Translations under genes and position numbers: made by a program | NCBI GenBank assembly: GCA_029959085.1 | Contig: JARWIR010000023.1 | Location: 10,243,860 to 10,307,859 of the forward strand | Direction of reading: 5' to 3' | Origin: Nemophila menziesii | Taxonomy: Eukaryota; Streptophyta; Magnoliopsida; Boraginales; Hydrophyllaceae | Length of the DNA: 64,000 nucleotides | Shown: in pieces, positions 58,246 to 64,000 of the stretch | Numbering within the stretch: the stretch's first letter is position 1 | How the letters are laid out: every line of letters begins with the position of its first letter | The notes under the pieces: model-generated | The model's database searches: none | What the model saw: only the letters and a program-made list of their open reading frames with translations | Told to the model about the DNA's origin: nothing

Positions 58246-59615
58246 ATTTTTGAGTTTGGGGTGGGGTTCGTTGCCTCATCCCAGTTTTTATGTGTTATTT
58301 GCTTTATTTGCTTTCAATAAAAGAATTTTCGGAGTTGCGTTTGACTGTAGAAATTTTTAAATATCCCTTTAAGCATACTTTTGATGAATCTATGATAGTA
58401 AATAGTGGACTTTAGGGATTGATATAAAACGCACTTACAATTGCATGCGAACATAGGTAATTGATAGGAAAAATTAATGAACAATGCAAATGAAGTAAGC
58501 TTGTACTCAAGGAATATGTTTGGTGTTAGAACGTGAAATCCTAATTAGTAGAGAACCCACCTAGATATGAACTAAAGACAAGCTATGTACTTAGGAAAAT
58601 GATAGGGGCAGTTCTTTGTTAGCCATTTGTGCCTTTTTAGCCTTCTATCCCTTGTATTAATTATTATCCGTCTTAGCCCACTTTGAGCCTTTAGCCTTTT
58701 CTTTGTAGCCACGATATAAGCCATTATCCCTTAGATTATTAGGCATGACCATATGACCCGCACTTGAATCACAATCCTGAGACATGTCTCGAGCTTGAGT
58801 TTGGGGTGGTGGGACCACATATGGGGAATTAAATGGGTAGGGATCGATGTGCTTTGTATTGTAGCACAATTGCAGATGATATATACTTGTAACCCTTTGC
58901 CGGGAATGAAGAAAAATGAAAAAGAAAGAAAATATGAAATTTTTTGAAAAATCATACAGTAGGAACCGGGAACCCGGATTCGTCAAAACCGGGAACCCGG
59001 TTTGCTTCTGTACAAAAAAAAAAGAAAAGAAAAAGAAAAAAATACATACGAATAAAACATCCGGCAAAGTGGAATTTTTCTGAAAATCATCTTATTTATG
59101 GTGGGTAGACATGGGACGCTAAATTGTTGCGTATATGGGTGAGTGAGAACATCTTTTTGAGCGTTAACTCAAGCTCGAGGACACTGTTGATGGTAAGTGA
59201 GGAGAGAGCCAAAAGCTCACTTCAAATTTACCAAATATACATCCACACCCGTCCTTAAGCCAATATTATAACCGTAAAGACCTCGTGATTCCTAAGTGCA
59301 TAGTGAATTTATAATTCTGTTGATAGGGAATACACTAGGTGGAGCGTTCAAAGCGAGTTAGGATTAATGACCACCCTATAGCCATCATACAGAGATGAAT
59401 ACATGTGTAACCTTCAAGCATTGCGACTTTAATTTTATGATTGAGATTATTTATGTTTGATGTTGCATGATTAGTGTATGTGGATATTAGTTTCTAGAGT
59501 TTGATATATGAGATTTATTTTGAGAATTGCTTTAGGGTTTATTTGCTAGCTTCTATGTGTTTATACGTTTACTTCTACCCCTTTGTTTTGTTTTACTTTG
59601 TCGGGACGACAAAGG
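58246..59615 (+). other. 3' noncoding region of element 2
   Basis: No coding frame. Contains two PPT-like motifs (58247-58266 and 58794-58813), two more palindromic boxes (58963-59002), and the stem-loop at 59196-59221 (arms AGTGA and TCACT type) shared with element 1 and family 3. Parts align with element 1's 37995-39461. Confidence 0.7.
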
Positions 59616-59631
59616 TTTGAGTTGGGGGTCT
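59616..59631 (+). promoter_or_regulatory. polypurine tract of element 2
   Basis: TTTGAGTTGGGGGTCT next to the 3' LTR, identical to element 1's. Confidence 0.87.
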
Positions 59632-61174
59632 TGATGTCTCCCTAATTGTTCTTATTTTAGACCCTTGGGAGACATCATTTTTGGTGTTTATTTGATTAAT
59701 ATGATAGACTTTTGGACTAAATTTGCAATAACCCGGAATTTCCTTTTTATTTCTAGCATTTTTAATTTATTAAACTTTTGCGCGTAATATTGGTATTTTT
59801 AGTGTAAAGTTTACAGGTTTTAGATGTTAGCTAGGAGAGGAATCCGAGGAGAAAGTCAAAGATCGTGAATTAGAGTCAAGACTTGAAGATAAATCCCGAA
59901 GATATTATTTTTAGAGCTGAAAATCCATTTTCCAGGCCATAGATTGCTGATTTCGAGGTGCTTAAGCGATGATTTAGCCGCTGACCTTTGAAGAGAAATC
60001 ATTCCTTATCGAGTTACGGAACTTTAGCAACTAGAATGAGGTCAATCGGAGTCATAACGCATCGGGAAAAGCCGTTTTAGTGAAGGTGTATCAGCAGTTA
60101 CGGGATTTTGGGCTTAGAAAGTGGGCTTGGACATTTATTTAATATTCTATTTTCTGGTCCAAGCCCTAGAACGAATTTATGCTTATAAAAGGAGGTCTGG
60201 ACTTCTATTTTTCAAACAATTCACATTCCGCAAGAAAAAAACAGTAGAGAGAAGCAACAGAAGGAAGAAAGAAGAAGCTACAAGAGCTGGAGTGGGTCTA
60301 TAGCTCCGTTCGTAGTCATTCCAATTCCGGAAATTAGGTTCTTTTTATATTTTAATTTTGTAAACAATATGAATTCCCTTTCTTTTAATTTAGTTTTTAA
60401 TTTTAATATGAGCTAAGCTCTTCATAGTGCTTGAGAACAAACAATGGGTGAATCTTAATTTTATGAAATAACGAATGTTGAATTTGGGTTTATGCTAAAT
60501 TAAATTAGATTGGGTTTATTACTTTTTTCGATAATTTGTGATTATTTACTGATTTTAGAGTCGCGAACTAAGATTAGGTAGTAGTATCTAAGCTATTCCA
60601 TATATGTGGCGTATGGATCATCCTGACGGAGGGTTTAGGTATAGAATTAATTATTCAATATAGGATAAAAGCTATTGATTCTGACAAAGTTAGCTAATTC
60701 TAGTGCTAATGAGGTAAAACACTTAATCATCCAACGGTGGATCATATTTACGCTGACGGGACTAGTGACACTTTAGGATCGCCTTATAGTCCACCCTGAC
60801 GGGGGTATAAGGAATTTAGAATCCTGACCATTGTAATTGACCAATTTAGCCCTTAAACAACATAAGTTAGGAAGTAAGATTAGGAGGATCCTTGCGTTCT
60901 CAAGTACTACATCTCATATTGCGTTTTCACTTATTTTACTTGCATTTATAATTTGTCTTTCACTTAGTAGTTTTAATAAACAAAACCAAACAAATATTTT
61001 ATAATCTTTTATTTTCATAAGTGCATCAATCACTACTTGCTAAACATTGTGATCAACCATCCGTCCTTGGAACGAATCTGTATTATCATACATACTACTT
61101 GGGACAACCGTACACTTGCGGTTGTGGTTCGATTAGCATTTGCATTTATTTTTAGAACACACAAAGGACCACCA
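59632..61174 (+). mobile_element. 3' LTR of element 2
   Basis: 1543 bp, close to the 5' LTR. TATAAAA at 60184-60190. It is 18 bases shorter because of a deletion between short repeats near 60940. The next bases belong to a gag gene of another element, not to a target duplication. Confidence 0.95.
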
Positions 61175-61819
61175 AAAACCACTACCAAGGAAATCAACCT
61201 AGAGTCGATCATGAAGCTTATTCTGATACATTAACTCAAAAAGTACTTCCTTCCCAGCCTCAAGAAGATGCTCTCACCGAAGATGATTTAGCTCTTACCT
61301 TGACGCAATACATATCTTCTTCCCAAAGTAAGTCATCCCAACTTGAGGATCAGCTATCGCGATTCATAAACACCACAACTGTTAAGGAAAACAAGATGAA
61401 AAAAACTTTAAATTCACGTTCTGCTTCGTTAAAAATCTTAGAGGGTCAAATATCAAAAATCGCCAATAGCTTGTGTGTTCGAGGTCAAGGACAACTCCCA
61501 AGTGACACATAAATTCCTAAACAAAGGGAGGATTGTAACGCGATCAGAAAAAGAAGTGGTAAGCAATTACAACCACCACCCTTTCCAGTTATGAATGAAA
61601 ACGAAATAACGAGAAAAGAAAAACCGATAAAGGATGTGGAAGAAAATGATGATGAAGTGGTGGAAGTGGAGAAGATTTCGGAAATACCCAAGAAGAAATA
61701 TGTTGTAGAAACTGTCCTCCTCCACCCTTTCCATCCAGAATTCAAAAGAAAGGAGATATGGCTGACTATCAGAGATTTATGAATGTGGTGAGAAGTTTGA
61801 ACATTAACATACCGTTTGT
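61175..61819 (+). pseudogene. gag fragment (post-knuckle region) of another Athila-like element
   Basis: Begins in mid-gene with H-Y-Q-G-N-Q-P and A-Y-S-D-T-L-T-Q-K-V-L-P, matching element 2 around residue 435-465. It continues with G-Q-G-Q-L-P-S-D-T, a stop at 61510-61512 where element 2 has Glu, then P-P-P-F-P-V-M and a Lys/Glu-rich part, ending with L-N-I-N-I-P-F. Frame changes occur near 61535 and 61720. It stops abruptly at about 61819, where the MULE sequence starts on the other strand. It was the site into which the 3' half of element 2 inserted. Confidence 0.82.
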
Positions 61820-61944
61820 TTACCAAGTTTCTGATCTTAGGACATATATCACCTTCGTATTTTGACGTCCATGATCTCTTAGATTGTAGCCTCTTCATAC
61901 TATACATCCTTAGACCCTCAAGTATGAGAATGAGATAGTTGTCC

Positions 61945-62222
61945 CTGTTACAAACATGATAAAATAGTTAACTGTTTCGGGGGTAAGTAGATAAAATAGT
62001 TAACTGTTTAGGGGGTAAGTAGATAAAATAGTTAACCTTTTAGGGGGTAAGTAGACAACATTTGTAGTTGTTTAGGGGGTAAGTAGACGAAATAAGAAAC
62101 TCTGTAGGGGGTAAATAGACAATTGTTTTGTTTGTGTAAGGGATTAGTAGACAAAATACGAAACTTTGTAGGGGTAAATAGACATAATAGTTAACTGTTT
62201 AGGGAATAAGTTGACAAAATAC
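61945..62222 (-). repeat. minisatellite filling an intron of the MULE gene
   Basis: About eight imperfect units of 30-38 bases; the plus-strand core reads GGGGGTAAGTAGA followed by AAATAGTTAACTGTTT. On the coding strand it begins CAG|GTATTTTG and ends TTTGTAACAG|GG. Removing it keeps the frame and restores the usual order of MULE residues on both sides, so it is a real intron of 278 bases made almost wholly of repeats. Confidence 0.82.
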
Positions 62223-62541
62223 CTGACTTTTTTAATGGCACTGTTATAGCTTTCGCAGATGTTGTTGAGTAGAAGATCACATTTTGTAAATGTACTAAAA
62301 TGAGACCTTGACCACGCCTTGGGATCAATGTTAGAGAGCCATTTGAAAGCATCATCATCCATGTGTTTAATTTCATCCATTACTTCATCAAATCTGTAAA
62401 TTAATGGGGCCCTTGCAGCTTCCCACACGTTGTCTTTTAAAGACAAACCTGAATGCTTGACCTTGAAATTATTATACAGATGCCTTACACAATGTCGATG
62501 TTCAATATCCGGAAGCATGTCACTCACGACCTGGAGTAATC

Positions 62542-62605
62542 CTTATAAACACAAACAAAGAAAAAAACAGTTAATATTCTTTACAACCCATCAAAGATAA
62601 CCAAC
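62542..62605 (-). other. 64-base intron in the MULE gene
   Basis: Coding-strand donor AAAAG|GTTGGTTA, acceptor TTTATAAG|GATTAC. Splicing joins D-R-Q-K to G-L-L-Q-V, the expected order in MULE transposases. It is T-rich. Confidence 0.82.
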
Positions 62606-63299
62606 CTTTTGTCTATCAGATATGAAAGTCCATTCTTGTTGATTACTTATCAAGTTAAAAAACCATCTCCAAGAGTTACTATTCTCTCTCTCTCTCTGCT
62701 ACGCAATAAACAATTGGGAATATACAGTTTTTCCCATCAATTCCAAATACTGTTAAAATCACACCTGGATGTGGACCTTTTAGGTGACATCCATATACCC
62801 CAACAACCTTTCTACAACAATCTAAAAACCCTCTTCTACAACCTCCAAGACCAACATAAAGTCTATAAAATCTTTCTACTCTAGTAAGCTCATCAACAGT
62901 AGTTTTAATAACTACAGTACTTCCGGGGTTACTTCTCCTCATTTCTACTGAATAATCGTAAATCTTCTTGTATTGATCCTTGTATTCAACCTCTGTCATG
63001 CCTTTTAGTAAGTGATATGCCTTGTAGCATGTTCAGGTACAAACATTAATTGCATATTCCCGGTGCCCTAACTGTTGAAAATCACTCACATTACTATAAA
63101 GATTCAATCTTATCATCTGTAAGGTTTTCATCGATAAGCCTGAAAGGCCTCAATGAGGATTTATTTTTGGAACTCCTCTTACCTTCTTTCTCGTCAGACT
63201 TCAAAGCCTTTAACACTTTATCCAATATATCACTAACAGACTTCTCCTTCTCTCCAATATCAGAGAGTTGTTCTTCCAAAGTCTCATTAACATAATTAT

Positions 63300-64000
63300 T
63301 TACTTCTTCTTTCTCACCTTCACCTTCAGTTACATTAACATCATGTGTGTTTTGATCTTCGCAAACAACCTGAAAAGGTAAAAGAAATATACAATCAATT
63401 ATATGTAAATTAAGGGGGTGATTTGTCAATCAACTGAAATGTAAGGGCTAAACTGTCAAATGACTGTGTACCTTTATTGTTTCTTCTTCAACTATCTTTT
63501 CTTCCACGCTTTTCCCATCATGCCTTTCACCATTCTTTTCTTCCACGCTTTTCATATCAGGGCTTTCATCACAGGTCTTTCCTCCTTCTTCCAAACAAAC
63601 ATTACCTACCTTGTTTAGTTCTTTCTCAGCAACTACTTTCTCTACAGTCTATACTAAATTTTTTACTTCGTCGTTCTCACCTTCAGTTACATTAACATCA
63701 GTTGTGTTTTGATCTTCACAAACAACCTATAAAGTTAAAAGAAATATATAGTCAAATATATGTAAATTAGGGGTTAAATTGTCAATCAACTAAAATAATA
63801 AGGGCTAAACTGTCAAATGACTGTGTACCTTTATTGTTTCGTCTTCAACTATCTTTTCTTCCACGCTTTTCTCATCATGCCTTTCATCACTCTTTTCTTC
63901 TACGTTTTTCATATCAGGCCTTTCATCACAGGTCTTAACAACTTCTTCTTGCCCTTCATTACAGTTCTGAACATCCATCTCATCATGGCCATTATTGGTA
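63300..64000 (-). repeat. tandem duplication of an exon-intron unit, period 357 bp
   Basis: Unit 1 (about 63300-63656) and unit 2 (about 63657-64000 and beyond) repeat the same order: exon part beginning GTTGTTTGYGAAGATCAAAAC, then an intron of 102 bases (63370-63471 and 63727-63828; donor GTACACAG, acceptor ...AG), then an exon with repeated 'gcgtggaagaaaag'. The intron lengths are identical and the sequences differ by roughly 10%. It lengthens the acidic N-terminal region. Confidence 0.8.

Larger units (their letters stand above)
48376..61174 (+). mobile_element. Element 2: full-length Athila-like Ty3/gypsy retrotransposon, broken, no matching TSD
   Basis: LTRs at 48376-49936 and 59632-61174 start TGATGTCTCC and end CCACCA; about 20 substitutions plus one 18-bp indel by eye, near 1.4%. 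Order: primer site, gag-protease, RT-RNase H, integrase, GC-rich array, internal promoter, 3' ORF, polypurine tract. This is the Athila arrangement, with about 12.8 kb. The 5' flank is AGGTG and the 3' flank AAAAC, so there is no target duplication; the flanks also belong to different parts of other elements (post-pol spacer left, gag right). The left target is recognisable as the intact site at 44546-44560. This points to recombination between two insertions. Confidence 0.93.
61820..64000 (-). pseudogene. MuDR/MULE transposase gene, partial, multi-intron, catalytic Asp lost
   Basis: Minus strand, entering from the right edge. The first visible exons (63829-64000, 63472-63726, about 63094-63369) encode an acidic Glu/Lys/Val-rich region with an in-frame TAG near 63655. 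The transposase follows: C-Y-K-A-Y-H-L-L-K-G (TGA just before, 63033-63035), S-N-P-G-S-T-V, then G-V-Y-G-C-H-L-K-G where MULEs have G-L-D-G, so the first catalytic Asp is Tyr. An intron (62542-62605) lies between T-F-I-S-D-R-Q-K and G-L-L-Q-V-V; its second Asp is kept. Next H-R-H-C-V-R-H-L-Y-N-N-F and L-L-N-N-I-C-E-S-Y-N. A second intron (61945-62222) precedes L-E-G-L-R-M-Y and C-P-K-I-R, after which the gene is cut at 61820. It cut and pasted DNA when active. No terminal inverted repeats seen in the window. Confidence 0.85.

Noticed and set aside
61945..62222. CRISPR-like array (regular short repeats)
   Set aside because: Units are directly adjacent and imperfect with no unique spacers, in a plant nuclear context and bounded by splice sites: a minisatellite.

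Overview
The window is nuclear DNA of a flowering plant, probably a eudicot. It holds nested LTR retrotransposons with Asp-tRNA primer sites and Athila-type Ty3/gypsy proteins, L1-type LINEs with plant-style zinc-binding and RNase H domains, Stowaway-like MITEs, a MULE transposase, a nuclear copy of mitochondrial cob, and a broken CLASSY-type SNF2 gene. The species cannot be told from sequence alone. I see no intact host gene, rRNA or tRNA gene; almost everything is transposon-derived and most of it is broken.

Layout. 1-2052: 5' end of a minus-strand Athila-like element (gag start, primer site, LTR). 4494-6310: solo LTR of a related family with a 5-bp target duplication. 7.1-8.1 kb: an unassigned, UTR-like stretch with a 169-bp tandem duplication. 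8.9-13.5 kb: three LINE fragments. 13.67-15.02 kb: mitochondrial insertion with cob. 15.65-16.19 kb: CLASSY-like pseudogene. 16.3-21.8 kb: two minus-strand LINEs, a MITE and a dispersed repeat. 21.8-24.9 kb: LTRs of two families, one carrying a MITE whose empty site is visible in related LTRs. 24.86-28.56 kb: a scrambled LINE. 28.6-31.06 kb: AT-rich, nothing recognised.

Element 1 (31063-40986) is a complete insertion with TSD GGGTA and LTRs about 2% different. It has no reverse transcriptase, RNase H or integrase core. Its second ORF runs from a gag zinc knuckle and protease straight into the integrase-type GPY/F tail. Element 2 (48376-61174) is the related full-length form with gag-protease, RT-RNase H and integrase, broken by one stop and one frameshifting deletion. 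Both share primer site, polypurine tract, LTR starts, a second 3' ORF (Athila-type 'plant transposon protein'), a putative internal promoter and leader in front of that ORF, and conserved hairpins. An element-2-like copy could have mobilised element-1-like copies in trans.

Between the two elements (40992-48375) lie a LINE ORF1 scrap, a Ty1/copia RT remnant, and two copies of a block made of a minus-strand family-3 LTR plus a plus-strand remnant that has the same protease-to-GPY/F joint as element 1. Right of element 2 are a gag fragment of another Athila-like copy (61175-61819) and the minus-strand MULE gene running off the window (61820-64000), one intron of which is filled by a minisatellite.

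Most interesting: the RT-less protease-GPY/F lineage seen in two divergent families; GC-rich arrays of near-palindromic boxes at the same place in elements 1 and 2 but with different sequences; and the internal promoter, PPT-like repeats and hairpins around the 3' ORF.
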